Part shown: positions 7,029-14,397 of the stretch, in pieces | How the letters are laid out: every line of letters begins with the position of its first letter | Position numbering within the stretch: position 1 is the stretch's first letter | Assembly (NCBI GenBank): GCA_018383835.1 | Contig: JAHAWR010000012.1 | Span: 4,999-22,501, forward strand | DNA: 17,503 nt | Direction: 5' to 3' | Source: Candidatus Jordarchaeia archaeon | Lineage (GTDB): Archaea; Asgardarchaeota; Jordiarchaeia; Jordiarchaeales; Freyrarchaeaceae | Made by a program: the position numbers and the translations under genes | The notes under the pieces: model-generated | Database searches by the model: none | Told to the model about the DNA's origin: nothing | The model's input: the letters and a program-made list of their open reading frames with translations, nothing else

Positions 7029-7331
7029 TTACCAGCCCATCCTCGCAACAGGCTTCACAGGCTCGGAGGAAACAATTCTCACCCCTCTAGGGTCAATGTT
7101 CCTCTCCCCGAGAGCTACAGCGAGTTCTTCGAGGTCACGTGCCTCAGCAACCAGCTCCTCCCCCACGTAGGCCCTAAAGGATTTCTCTTTCCTCTCCAGC
7201 ATCGAGAAGTAAGCCTTCAACGCATCCTCTATGATCCTCGACATTGCACCTTTACCCGACCCTCTCTCACCCACAAGGCGCCTCAGCTTCTCCTCAACAT
7301 CATCACTTAACGAAATAGTCAGAGTGCCCAT
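7029..7331 (-). CDS. RHH-type protein with DUF5678-like C-terminal part
   Basis: A 100-residue protein. The N-terminus (TLTISLSDDVEEKLRRL, then a helix ending in SRIIEDALKAYF) follows the strand-helix-helix plan of ribbon-helix-helix DNA-binding antitoxins and regulators. Residues 52-95 (FRAYVGEELVAEARDLEEL, then GVRIVSSEP) resemble the DUF5678 pattern of a small protein-interaction domain found after RHH domains in archaea. I assign this by pattern and not by search. The gene precedes a small aspartic protease on the same transcript, replacing the toxin expected in a toxin-antitoxin pair. An AT-rich promoter lies close upstream, so it may repress its own operon. Confidence 0.7.
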   Translation of the reverse strand: MGTLTISLSDDVEEKLRRLVGERGSGKGAMSRIIEDALKAYFSMLERKEKSFRAYVGEELVAEARDLEELAVALGERNIDPRGVRIVSSEPVKPVARMGW

Positions 7332-7344
7332 AAAAATACATAGT

Positions 7345-7364
7345 AATTAAATGAAATTTAAATG
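7345..7364 (-). promoter_or_regulatory. TATA-type promoter of the RHH-protease operon
   Basis: The minus strand reads CATTTAAATTTCATTTAATT upstream of the ATG at 7331. ATTTAAAT is centred about 28-30 bases before that ATG, so the transcript would be leaderless or nearly so. The lack of a ribosome site before the ATG agrees with this. Confidence 0.5.
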
Positions 7365-7709
7365 TTATGGGAGGAGGGGCCGTGCGCAAGGGCAAGGTGT
7401 GGAAAGAGCCCGCGGGTAATGTGCGCCGCCACCTCTAGATTCTCTTTTTGGCATACTAGTGCGGTATGCGTCTGAAGAATGTGTGGTGTGTGAATTGGTG
7501 GAGTGTTGACGTTCTCCGTGGCTGAATATTGCTCTCGCTTTCCGGGGAGTTGAGCCTTTCATTATTATTTTGTGCTGTTTCCGGCCCCTACTATGCCTAA
7601 GCTAGCGCCAACTTCCTGGCATCCGGCTCTTCCGCACTCACATAGTTTTACTTTCGCACGCCCGTTCCCTTGAGGAGGGCACCGGATGCTGTTTGACCAC
7701 CTCGTGATT
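7365..7709. other. Gene-poor stretch with decayed-looking frames
   Basis: No intact gene is supportable here. A plus-strand micro-ORF (GTG 7382 to TAG 7436-7438, MRKGKVWKEPAGNVRRHL) follows GGGAGGAGG. The same frame continues past stop codons with protein-like sequence (MRLKNVWCVNWWSVDVLRG). On the minus strand, a frame entering from the csa3 end reads a Cys-rich KLCECGRAGCQEVGASLGI and ends at a stop near 7567-7569, which could be a zinc-ribbon tail of a transposase. An 8-bp inverted repeat (GCATCCGG about 7619-7626, CCGGATGC 7681-7688) lies in the same part. The whole may be an eroded mobile element. Confidence 0.3.
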
Positions 7710-8330
7710 TTATACTCGCATTCGTCCTAAGTCGCTTACCCTGTACTTGTCGTTGGTCTTCTCTAGAAGACCTTGTTGCGTTAACCTAGCCAGCTTTCTC
7801 CACAGGGTGGCCTTTGGAAGTTTAAGACCCTCCAAGTCCTTGAGCCTTATCTCCCCCTTCTCTGCCGCCTGCTGCAGTATCTGTTTTTCTACTAGTTCAA
7901 GCTCCAGGGGGTAGAGGGCCCTTACCGGTATGACTGCGACCGTGGAGGAGTCTTCTGTTTCTATTTCTATCTCGGCATCCTGTAGCCCCAGGCTCAGGAC
8001 TGCTGCAAGCGTTTCAATGATAAGTAACCTTATCCCCCCGCTGAGATTAACAACCAGCCTACCCTCCAAACTCAACTCCCTGAGAAGGTTCCTTATGCTG
8101 GACACCGCACCATAGAAGTCTCTGACGTTCACCTGGTGCTTGACCACCTCCACTGTTCCATCCGACAGTTTTAGTACAACGTCACTTATGACTTGAAGCG
8201 CCCTTTCTCCTCTGGTGTCTCCTCCTTCAGGCATTATTACGACGATCTTGTCTCCTTCCTTGAGTCCTCTTCTCATTATTGCTCTGAGGATGAATTTTTC
8301 CTCGAAACCTAGGGAGGCTACTATTATCAT
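7710..8330 (-). CDS. csa3: CRISPR regulator Csa3 (CARF-wHTH)
   Basis: A 206-residue protein of normal Csa3 length. Residues 1 to about 125 form a Rossmann-like CARF domain, with SLGF after the first strand (6-9) and the ligand-loop signature NLSGGIR at 95-101. Residues 142-206 are a winged helix (ILQQAAEKGEIRLKDLEG, then KATLWRKLARLTQQGLLEK). In Sulfolobales, Csa3 proteins bind promoters of cas genes or CRISPR leaders, and CARF domains sense cyclic oligoadenylates. It is transcribed away from the type I-A effector operon, and the shared intergenic region contains a large palindrome, so regulation of both directions is likely. The ATG at 8330 is preceded by GGTGG, five bases away. Confidence 0.93.
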   Translation of the reverse strand: MIIVASLGFEEKFILRAIMRRGLKEGDKIVVIMPEGGDTRGERALQVISDVVLKLSDGTVEVVKHQVNVRDFYGAVSSIRNLLRELSLEGRLVVNLSGGIRLLIIETLAAVLSLGLQDAEIEIETEDSSTVAVIPVRALYPLELELVEKQILQQAAEKGEIRLKDLEGLKLPKATLWRKLARLTQQGLLEKTNDKYRVSDLGRMRV

Positions 8331-8379
8331 TTTTCCACCGAGACGGTTTCTCTTTAGTGAAAAAAGGCTTTTCGAGTAA

Positions 8380-8404
8380 ATTTTTATTTCATTGAAATAA
8401 AAAT
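8380..8404. promoter_or_regulatory. 25-bp palindrome, probable Csa3 operator
   Basis: The left arm ATTTTTATTTCA (8380-8391) and right arm TGAAATAAAAAT (8393-8404) are perfect reverse complements around one central T at 8392. Weaker dyads of the same TTTC-N-GAAA type flank it: TTTC 8347-8350 with GAAA 8359-8362, and TTTC 8406-8409 with GAAA 8417-8420. It lies 18 bases before the TATA box of the cas operon and overlaps an AT-rich candidate TATA for csa3 on the minus strand. A winged-helix dimer such as Csa3 would fit; assignment to Csa3 is inference from position. Confidence 0.65.
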
Positions 8405-8421
8405 GTTTCTTTTACAGAAAA

Positions 8422-8457
8422 ATTTATATGTGGAAAGGGAATTAAAAGCTTGGGGGG
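8422..8457 (+). promoter_or_regulatory. TATA box and ribosome site of the cas operon
   Basis: ATTTATAT at 8422-8429 is the TATA candidate, placing the transcription start near 8450. GGGGGG at 8452-8457 lies seven bases before the ATG at 8465 and serves as ribosome site. That site decides the start of csa5 in favour of 8465 over an in-frame TTG at 8450. Confidence 0.55.
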
Positions 8458-8464
8458 ATTTTTT

Positions 8465-8890
8465 ATGCAGAGTATTGGGCTTTCGAAGTATCGTGGCATC
8501 GCCACATCTCTGGCTGTCGTCTGTTTAGCTTCCGGCAGCTACTCAGTAATAGACAGGGTGGCTAACGCTCTCTCCATCGACAGCATTAGCAGGGCCATTT
8601 ACGAGAACACTAGGATTCTTGAGAACCTTTTGAGGCGGTACCGCGACAGCGGAGGAAAGCAAGGAATTTGTGAAGAGAAATTTGAAAGCGGCGGGAGAGA
8701 GCTCACTAGAGTACGCGTGATCCTCGATGGAGAAGAGTATGTGGTAGATGGCTACCTTGCGGACAACGAACAGGTGAGGGCGTTCTTGGAGGATGCTTCG
8801 AGGGATGTAAGGTTAGCTAGGAGCGTGGCGAGCTACGCCATGTCAATGGTTGCGTCTTGCCTTTCTGCCGCTTCTAGGAGGTCTGCGTGA
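8465..8890 (+). CDS. csa5: CRISPR type I-A small subunit Csa5 (Cas11)
   Basis: A 141-residue, mostly helical protein opening the effector operon, the usual place and size for Csa5. N-terminal helices (GIATSLAVVCLASGSYSVIDRV-type) and an internal acidic/basic beta section (TRVRVILDGEEYVVDGYLA) are followed by two C-terminal helices. In the I-A Cascade, Csa5 is the small subunit lining the crRNA-target groove beside Cas7 and Cas8. Identity rests on position and overall pattern more than on a motif. The ATG at 8465 follows GGGGGG. The stop overlaps the first possible start of cas7. Confidence 0.85.
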   Translation: MQSIGLSKYRGIATSLAVVCLASGSYSVIDRVANALSIDSISRAIYENTRILENLLRRYRDSGGKQGICEEKFESGGRELTRVRVILDGEEYVVDGYLADNEQVRAFLEDASRDVRLARSVASYAMSMVASCLSAASRRSA

Positions 8891-8904
8891 GTGGAGGTGG
8901 TTGT

Positions 8905-9936
8905 GTGGCTGGCGTGTTTCTGAGTTTGGCGTTCAGGGTTTTGGTTAACTTGGAGAGCCTTAACAGCGTTGAGACCGTTGGTAACCTTGTCAGGCACAGG
9001 ACGGCGCCGATAGTGGTTCCAAGCGACGGGGGCTACTCCATAAGGTTTGTGCCCACGATTTCTGGCGAGTCACTTGCACATGCCTACCAAGTCCACCTTG
9101 TCGAGGAGGCTAAGAGGACAGGGCTACCACTAAGCGAGGAGTCAGAAAGAGGGGAATTCATAAAGTTCGCAGACGAAAACTTCTTGAAGAAGTACGGGGT
9201 GGAGGCTCCGGGGAGCGAAAGCAAGATACGGAGGACTGAAGTCGAGATAATGCTGAGGGACTACGTGTGCGATGTTGGAGGCTTCCTCTACGCTGGCAAT
9301 TACCCGGTTAAGAGGACATCCACGTTCCAAGTCGGCTACATGGTTCCTGCAGTGTTCGAGGTCGAGGCCGCAGCTCTCGAGGCGCAGTTCCACGTGCGGT
9401 TTTCACCCTCATTCATGGGTCTCCAGCAGCCCTACAACGTTGAGGTTGGCTCGGCGGTCTACACGTTCACGCTAAACATGGACGTCTCGCAGATAGCTAG
9501 GCCGTCGACGAGCTTCGGCGAAAGAGATGACAAGTTGGAGAAGCAGCTTGAAGGCGAAAGGGAGAAGCGTGTGACGGCGGCTCTCTCGGCGCTGAGCACA
9601 TTCCTAACCCAGTTGAGGTTCGGGGCGAAGAGAAGCAGGTTTCTGCCCAACGTGGAGCCGCTCTCAGCTGTCGCGGCAGTATCAAAGAACACGTTCTTCG
9701 TAGTCTCCCCGGGGAACTCGAAGGAATTCATAAGGGAGACGGCTAGCAGGAAGAGCAGCTTCGAGGCTCTTATGAAGGAGTTGCGGGGGGAGAAGGATGA
9801 AGCCGAGGTTCTACTGTTCGCAATAGATAAAGAGAAAGCTGCCGAGAAAGTTGAGGGCGTCGACGTTTCTGGGAATCTGGAAGAGTTCGTAAGGCGTGTC
9901 GTCACGGCGGCATTCAAAAACCAAAAATCCCATTAG
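8905..9936 (+). CDS. cas7: CRISPR type I-A backbone protein Cas7 (Csa2)
   Basis: A 343-residue Cas7/Csa2 protein with a RAMP (ferredoxin-like) fold that polymerises along the crRNA. The N-terminus has the family pattern LAFRVLVNLESLNSVETVGN, then HRTAPIVV, then PTISGESLAHAYQ, the loop seen in Csa2/DevR proteins. GTG 8905 is five bases after a full GGAGGTG site (8893-8899) and matches the usual Csa2 N-terminus. GTG 8887, within GTGA overlapping the csa5 stop, would add six residues, mostly glycine. About residues 205-225 are highly charged (ERDDKLEKQLEGEREKR), probably an exposed loop. The stop precedes cas5 by five bases. Confidence 0.93.
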   Translation: MAGVFLSLAFRVLVNLESLNSVETVGNLVRHRTAPIVVPSDGGYSIRFVPTISGESLAHAYQVHLVEEAKRTGLPLSEESERGEFIKFADENFLKKYGVEAPGSESKIRRTEVEIMLRDYVCDVGGFLYAGNYPVKRTSTFQVGYMVPAVFEVEAAALEAQFHVRFSPSFMGLQQPYNVEVGSAVYTFTLNMDVSQIARPSTSFGERDDKLEKQLEGEREKRVTAALSALSTFLTQLRFGAKRSRFLPNVEPLSAVAAVSKNTFFVVSPGNSKEFIRETASRKSSFEALMKELRGEKDEAEVLLFAIDKEKAAEKVEGVDVSGNLEEFVRRVVTAAFKNQKSH

Positions 9937-9941
9937 AGGAA

Positions 9942-10784
9942 TTGAAAGTGCTGGCTTTAACTGTAAGGGCACGTTACCATTGGGGGTTCTGGGTGAGGAC
10001 GCCGGGAACAAGCAAGTTTCAGGGCGCTCTTCCCATACCTCCCCCGACCACTATTCTCGGAGCTCTGACCTACCCTCTGGCTAAGATGGGTGTCCTGTCT
10101 CTACGCGGCGTGAGGCAGGAGGGGGATGTGGTCTTCGACTCAAAGAAGGGAATTATGAGCCCGGCTGGGATACTGGAGGACCACGTTTACGCCGTTGCAC
10201 GCTTCGACCCCGTGAATTCCTTCGGCTACGTGTGGGATGACTTGAGCAAGTGTGTGACCCTTCTGTTTCAGGAGACCACGAAGAGTACTGATGAGGAGAA
10301 GGCTGTCGGGGGTCGGAGGTACATCATGAAGTATAGAACGGGGGCCTTGCCTGTTGGGAAGGTCTACTATCCTTCTGGGAGGATTTCGATGGTTCTGCTC
10401 GTCAAAGAGTCGGCGAGGGAGATTGTGGCTGGAAGCCTTGAGGACGAGTTGAGAAAGGCTGCTTGGCAGATGACGAGGGTTGGAAGTAAGGAGTCCATCG
10501 TGTCGGTCGAGGAGGTCCTTGTCTCTAAGGCGAACCCCCTCGATGACAGGGTTGTGAGGACCCGCTACTACTTCCCGGCAAGGCTTGGAAGCGTTGAGGA
10601 AGGAGACTACTACAGAGAGGCTTTCTGGAGTGGAGGGTGGGGTAGGGGTGTGGCTTTGAGGCGTGAAGAGTACATTGTTCCGGGGTCAAAGATTCCCTTA
10701 ATGAGTGGGGAAGTTAAAGTTTCCCTTCTAAGTGGGGGGCGGGCATTCGAGGCCAATGGTGAGGTTGTGGTAGGGTATGAGTGA
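9942..10784 (+). CDS. cas5: CRISPR type I-A protein Cas5
   Basis: A 280-residue Cas5a. The N-terminal RAMP strand (LALTVRARYHWGFWVR) is followed by the family hallmark TPGTSKFQGALPIPPPTTILGAL, the conserved loop that contacts the crRNA 5' handle. In Cascade, Cas5 caps the crRNA 5' end beside Cas7 and Cas8. TTG 9942 would be only two bases after GAGGA (9936-9940). GTG 9948, seven bases after it, may be the real start and removes two residues. The start region contains ATTGAAAG (9941-9948), identical to the handle motif of many I-A repeats. The 3' end overlaps cas3' by eight bases. Confidence 0.93.
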   Translation: MKVLALTVRARYHWGFWVRTPGTSKFQGALPIPPPTTILGALTYPLAKMGVLSLRGVRQEGDVVFDSKKGIMSPAGILEDHVYAVARFDPVNSFGYVWDDLSKCVTLLFQETTKSTDEEKAVGGRRYIMKYRTGALPVGKVYYPSGRISMVLLVKESAREIVAGSLEDELRKAAWQMTRVGSKESIVSVEEVLVSKANPLDDRVVRTRYYFPARLGSVEEGDYYREAFWSGGWGRGVALRREEYIVPGSKIPLMSGEVKVSLLSGGRAFEANGEVVVGYE

Positions 10785-12462
10785 TGGCTCACTTCGAAGC
10801 AAGTATGATGAGGTGTGTAGGGCGCTCGAGGGGGAGCCGGGGTGGAAGCCGAGGCTTGGAGTTTCTAGGGTACTCGAGAAACTTGATAGCCTCCTCGGCG
10901 ATGGCGAGAACAGCGTGGTCTTGATGGAGTACCCGGCAGGATATGGGAAGTCCGCTATGACCCTCGCGCTTGCCAAGGCGGCGGTTGACGGAAACCAGTT
11001 TTTCTCAAGGGTAATACACGTCCTCCCCATGAGGACAATAGCCGACGAGTTAGGTCAGAGGCTAAGGGGGTGGCTGGAGAAGCTTAAATATGACTCAAGG
11101 GTTGTCGGCGTCCAGCACATGGGATCCCCGGGTTCCCCCTTCTTCGCAAAGAGATGCGTCGTCGTCACACTTGACACTTTCCTCCTTAACTTCTACAAGG
11201 CGCCGGCATACGAGCTGGCGAAGCTCTTCAAATACGACGTATCACACTACGAGTTTCCTAGGGGGAACATCTACTCCTCGCTCGTCGTCTTCGACGAGTT
11301 TCACCTTCTCTCACCAACCTCTGCAGGCGAGTTCTCCTCCTTGGAGGAGGAAGCCAAGGCCCTCTGCACCACCACAAGAGCAATAATTCAAATGGCCAGC
11401 GTCGGCGTCCCCGTAGTCATTATGACGGCGACAATGCCCAAAACGCTCAAAGAGTTCTTGAGGAGACATGTGAAAAACTACGGCATAAGGTTTGAGGAGG
11501 AGGTCTACTCACCTATGGAGGACAAACAGTTCGAGGATGAAAGGAGAAAGAAGAGAATTAAGCTGACCATTTGGGAGGGAGACATCGCAGAGGCGGCGAC
11601 CAACTACTGCAGGCAGGGGAAGAGGACGCTCATAGTACTAAACACGGTCAAAGTTGCGGTCGAAGTTTACCAAGCACTAAAGAAACATTTCACAGTCATT
11701 CTCCTTCACGGAAGACTTCCGGAGTCAGTTAGGAAAGATAGGACTGAAAAACTTGGGAAGGCAAAGGTCTTGGTCGCCACGCAGGTTGTTGAGGCAGGAA
11801 TAGACGAGAGCTTCGACGTCCTTGTGAGCGAGGTTTGCCCGCCTGACAGGCTCCTGCAGAGGATGGGGCGCGTCGCCAGAAAGGAGGGACATAACGAGGG
11901 AGAGGTCGTTGTCGTTAAGCAGGTCTCGAATGGAGTATACAACTCCAACGTGATCGACGCGACTTGGAGCTTCCTTGCGTCACACAAAGAGGAGAAATTC
12001 CGCTCGAGAAGCGAGGTCGAGGACAGCGTCAGAGCCATGATGGCTGAGGTTTACGGCGAGGAGCACATGGAGGAACTCGAACAGCAATTCGTGATGCTTA
12101 AACTCTTACTTGGAGACTTGGATGCCTACCCCTTCCTGACGGCGCGGGACGCGAAGAAATTCATCGAAGCCATCGGTGGACTAACATCCTCCTTCGGCAT
12201 CATATCGGCTTTCGCCGCCGAAGACGTCAGGAAGAATAACCTGAAGAACGCTGTCGGACTATCGGAGGGCATGGCGAGGAAGGCACTAAAACATGGAGCG
12301 AACGTCGTTAAGGATGGAAGGATAATCGTTCTCGAGGAGGGGAAGAGAGATAGGCTTTTAAGTGAGAAAAACCTGTCATTAGCACTTCTGAGGCGGGGGT
12401 ATGAGGGGATAGTTGTGGACGAGATAGACCAAGAAGTGGGCTACGTGGGGGTTGATGGTTGA
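10777..12462 (+). CDS. cas3': CRISPR helicase Cas3' (superfamily 2)
   Basis: A 561-residue stand-alone Cas3 helicase without HD domain, the split form typical of I-A. It has the Walker A variant YPAGYGKS (52-59), motif II DEFH (173-176) in place of DEAH, motif III MTATMP (216-221), motif V VATQVVEAGID (333-343) and motif VI QRMGRVAR (361-368). It would unwind target DNA in an ATP-dependent way alongside the HD nuclease encoded next. All catalytic residues of an SF2 helicase are present. It overlaps cas5 by eight bases, and its stop overlaps the start of cas3'', so helicase and nuclease are translationally coupled. Confidence 0.95.
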   Translation: MSDGSLRSKYDEVCRALEGEPGWKPRLGVSRVLEKLDSLLGDGENSVVLMEYPAGYGKSAMTLALAKAAVDGNQFFSRVIHVLPMRTIADELGQRLRGWLEKLKYDSRVVGVQHMGSPGSPFFAKRCVVVTLDTFLLNFYKAPAYELAKLFKYDVSHYEFPRGNIYSSLVVFDEFHLLSPTSAGEFSSLEEEAKALCTTTRAIIQMASVGVPVVIMTATMPKTLKEFLRRHVKNYGIRFEEEVYSPMEDKQFEDERRKKRIKLTIWEGDIAEAATNYCRQGKRTLIVLNTVKVAVEVYQALKKHFTVILLHGRLPESVRKDRTEKLGKAKVLVATQVVEAGIDESFDVLVSEVCPPDRLLQRMGRVARKEGHNEGEVVVVKQVSNGVYNSNVIDATWSFLASHKEEKFRSRSEVEDSVRAMMAEVYGEEHMEELEQQFVMLKLLLGDLDAYPFLTARDAKKFIEAIGGLTSSFGIISAFAAEDVRKNNLKNAVGLSEGMARKALKHGANVVKDGRIIVLEEGKRDRLLSEKNLSLALLRRGYEGIVVDEIDQEVGYVGVDG

Positions 12463-13214
12463 AGCCGTGCGCCTTTGTGGGGCAGCCCCTATCAAGGCAT
12501 ATCGAGGGTTGCCTCGAGGAGCTGAAAAAGTTTACCTACAAGAACCCGACCTACTTTGAGGTCGTTTCTAGAAGGCTGAGGTCCGCCCTCAAAGGAGTAA
12601 CCACACAAATTGAGAATAGAGTAACAGGGCAGAGGGTCGAGGAAATGGTTAGGCTGGCAGTGCTATTCCACGATGTTGGGAAAGCTTATAATTACTTCCA
12701 GAATCGATTTGACGAAAGGTGTTCCTCAAAGAGTCCCGGGTTCCAGTACCACGAAGTGGTGTCCGCCGCAACGTGCCACAAGTTCTTCAGCACTCAGCCA
12801 GAGGAAGAGTGGAGCAGTGTGGAGAAGGCCCTAGTCGTTTTAAGTGTCCTGAACCATCACCACGCATTTAGAAACCCAATTAGAATAATTCATGCAGGAG
12901 ACGAGGACATCATGAATAGGGGTGTCCACTATATAAGGGAAGGGTTCTGTGAGGGGGATCTCCCATCCGTGTTTGAAAAGTTTAACATTCGCTTGAACGG
13001 ACTCGTCTTGAACAGCTATGATGTTCAAGGGTTCTATTCTTGGCTAAATGGGGTGAGAAGAATGAAGGGAGTTGATAGGTGGTTGAAGCTTTACGTGTTA
13101 GTAATGAACCCCCTAATAATCGCCGACAACATGAACGCAAAGGAGAGAGGGGGGGAGGATGAGGCGAGGAAAGCGTTCATAAAGGAAATTGAGGAGGCGA
13201 TATATGGTGCTTGA
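12459..13214 (+). CDS. cas3'': CRISPR HD nuclease Cas3''
   Basis: A 251-residue HD-domain nuclease, the second half of split Cas3. Metal ligands are visible in order: H14 (LSRHIEGC), H71-D72 (LFHDVGKAY), H98 (YHEVVSA), H133-H134 (LNHHHAF) and a late D within ADNMNA (about 222-227). This is the full HD set used for two-metal cleavage of single-stranded DNA. The TTG at 12459 lies in a TTGA overlap with the cas3' stop; no ATG is available in frame nearby, and a GTG at 12477 would leave the His14 region intact. It overlaps cas8a2 by 11 bases. Confidence 0.92.
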   Translation: MKPCAFVGQPLSRHIEGCLEELKKFTYKNPTYFEVVSRRLRSALKGVTTQIENRVTGQRVEEMVRLAVLFHDVGKAYNYFQNRFDERCSSKSPGFQYHEVVSAATCHKFFSTQPEEEWSSVEKALVVLSVLNHHHAFRNPIRIIHAGDEDIMNRGVHYIREGFCEGDLPSVFEKFNIRLNGLVLNSYDVQGFYSWLNGVRRMKGVDRWLKLYVLVMNPLIIADNMNAKERGGEDEARKAFIKEIEEAIYGA

Positions 13215-14328
13215 CGAGAGAAGCGTTCGCATCGCCCTGCCCCTGGGAGTGGCGAGATACTACGTGTTAACCTTCATATCTTTTCTAGATGGAGTCGAGG
13301 CAGCCATCTATGGCGACCACGTAGACGTCCGCACGGTTGCGGGGAGCGTAGCCGAGCGCCTCGCAGAGGGAATGAGCGTTGCCGCTCGTGCACTGAAGAA
13401 GTACAATGAGCGCTGGAAGGGAGTTGAGGTTCCAGCTTCTGGTAACGATAAGAAAATATTTGTTTCCCTCATGAGGCACCTCCTTCCGTCAGAGGAGGGC
13501 ACGTTCTTCAACGCCCTAGTCGCCTACTCCAGAAGGCTCAGAGGCTACAGGCCACAGGACCTTGCGGCATCCTTCTCTCGGTTTGGAGAGGGGGACTTCT
13601 CGCTTCCCAGCATATTCAAGCCGGAGCATTACGCCCTCTCGAGGGTGCCCTTCATGAGGGGCAAGGAAAGGTACGACGTAAAGGTGAACTTGGACTACTT
13701 CATGTTACTCTTGGCTGGGTACGTGCTTTCGAGGGTCGGCAGGGTGATGTATGAAGCTGGAGGAGGACGGCGGGAGTGGCACACCTTGCATGTCCTTCCA
13801 TATGATCTCGGAGCGAGCCCTACGAGGTTCAGTGAGATAGTTAAGTGTCTATCTCAAGAGGGCGGCTGGAGTCTGCCCCCAGGGTTAAATCCTGAGGAAG
13901 CTTGCATGCTGTGGCTCGCCATGACTGCGCCCGACGACGCCCCAGACGTCATCCTCATGAGCATGAAGGACCCAAGGGGAACGGAAGCGGCGAAGATTGG
14001 AGTGTCATATTACCTTCCACTAAAATCATTTATCGCTAAGTCGGGTAGGGCGCTAATGAAAATTAGAAAAGACGAGAGGATGGCTGACTTGTTGAGGCGG
14101 TTGCTTCAGAAAGCTCTCAAACCAGCAGTTGCAGACAAAGCGCATGACAGGGCTGTTGAGCTGGTTAAGCTCCTCTTCATCGCTCTTCAGGGAGGAGAGC
14201 TGGAGAGAGCTGAGTTGCTGTTGAGAGCCTCTAGGATTGAGGCGATGAAGGTGTCCGAAGAGAAAAAAGATGAGTACTGGGTAGTGCATTGGGGGCGCGT
14301 GCTGGCGGAAAAGATCGCTCAGAGATGA
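13204..14328 (+). CDS. cas8a2: CRISPR type I-A large subunit Cas8a2 (Csa4)
   Basis: A 374-residue protein in the position and size range of Csa4/Cas8a2, the large subunit of I-A Cascade involved in PAM recognition and stabilising the R-loop. The ATG at 13204 is preceded six bases away by GAGGAGG. The sequence is poorly conserved across the family, so the call rests on context plus the general pattern: an N-terminal alpha/beta part (VRIALPLGVARYYVLTFISF), a middle section with WHTLHVLPYDLGASPTRFSEI and a helical C-terminus. No zinc motif is present, consistent with the shorter Csa4 form. It is the last gene of the operon. No cas6, cas1, cas2 or cas4 follows. Confidence 0.85.
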   Translation: MVLDERSVRIALPLGVARYYVLTFISFLDGVEAAIYGDHVDVRTVAGSVAERLAEGMSVAARALKKYNERWKGVEVPASGNDKKIFVSLMRHLLPSEEGTFFNALVAYSRRLRGYRPQDLAASFSRFGEGDFSLPSIFKPEHYALSRVPFMRGKERYDVKVNLDYFMLLLAGYVLSRVGRVMYEAGGGRREWHTLHVLPYDLGASPTRFSEIVKCLSQEGGWSLPPGLNPEEACMLWLAMTAPDDAPDVILMSMKDPRGTEAAKIGVSYYLPLKSFIAKSGRALMKIRKDERMADLLRRLLQKALKPAVADKAHDRAVELVKLLFIALQGGELERAELLLRASRIEAMKVSEEKKDEYWVVHWGRVLAEKIAQR

Positions 14329-14397
14329 CGTTGAAGGCCGCTAACCGATGCGCGGCGGAGCCTGGGCCGAGAAGGGAGGCGCTGACGGGCTCCCACA

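Noticed and set aside
7365..7562. 65-residue minus-strand open frame
   Set aside because: No domain pattern and a biased Ser/Arg/His composition. The DNA looks more like decayed plus-strand sequence.
8005..8017. GTTTCAATG within csa3 as another repeat-like motif
   Set aside because: It is inside conserved csa3 coding sequence and only seven or eight bases match.
14329..14397. RNA gene or strong terminator between cas8a2 and the convergent operon
   Set aside because: The 69 bases are GC-rich with only short imperfect complementarity and no T-run.
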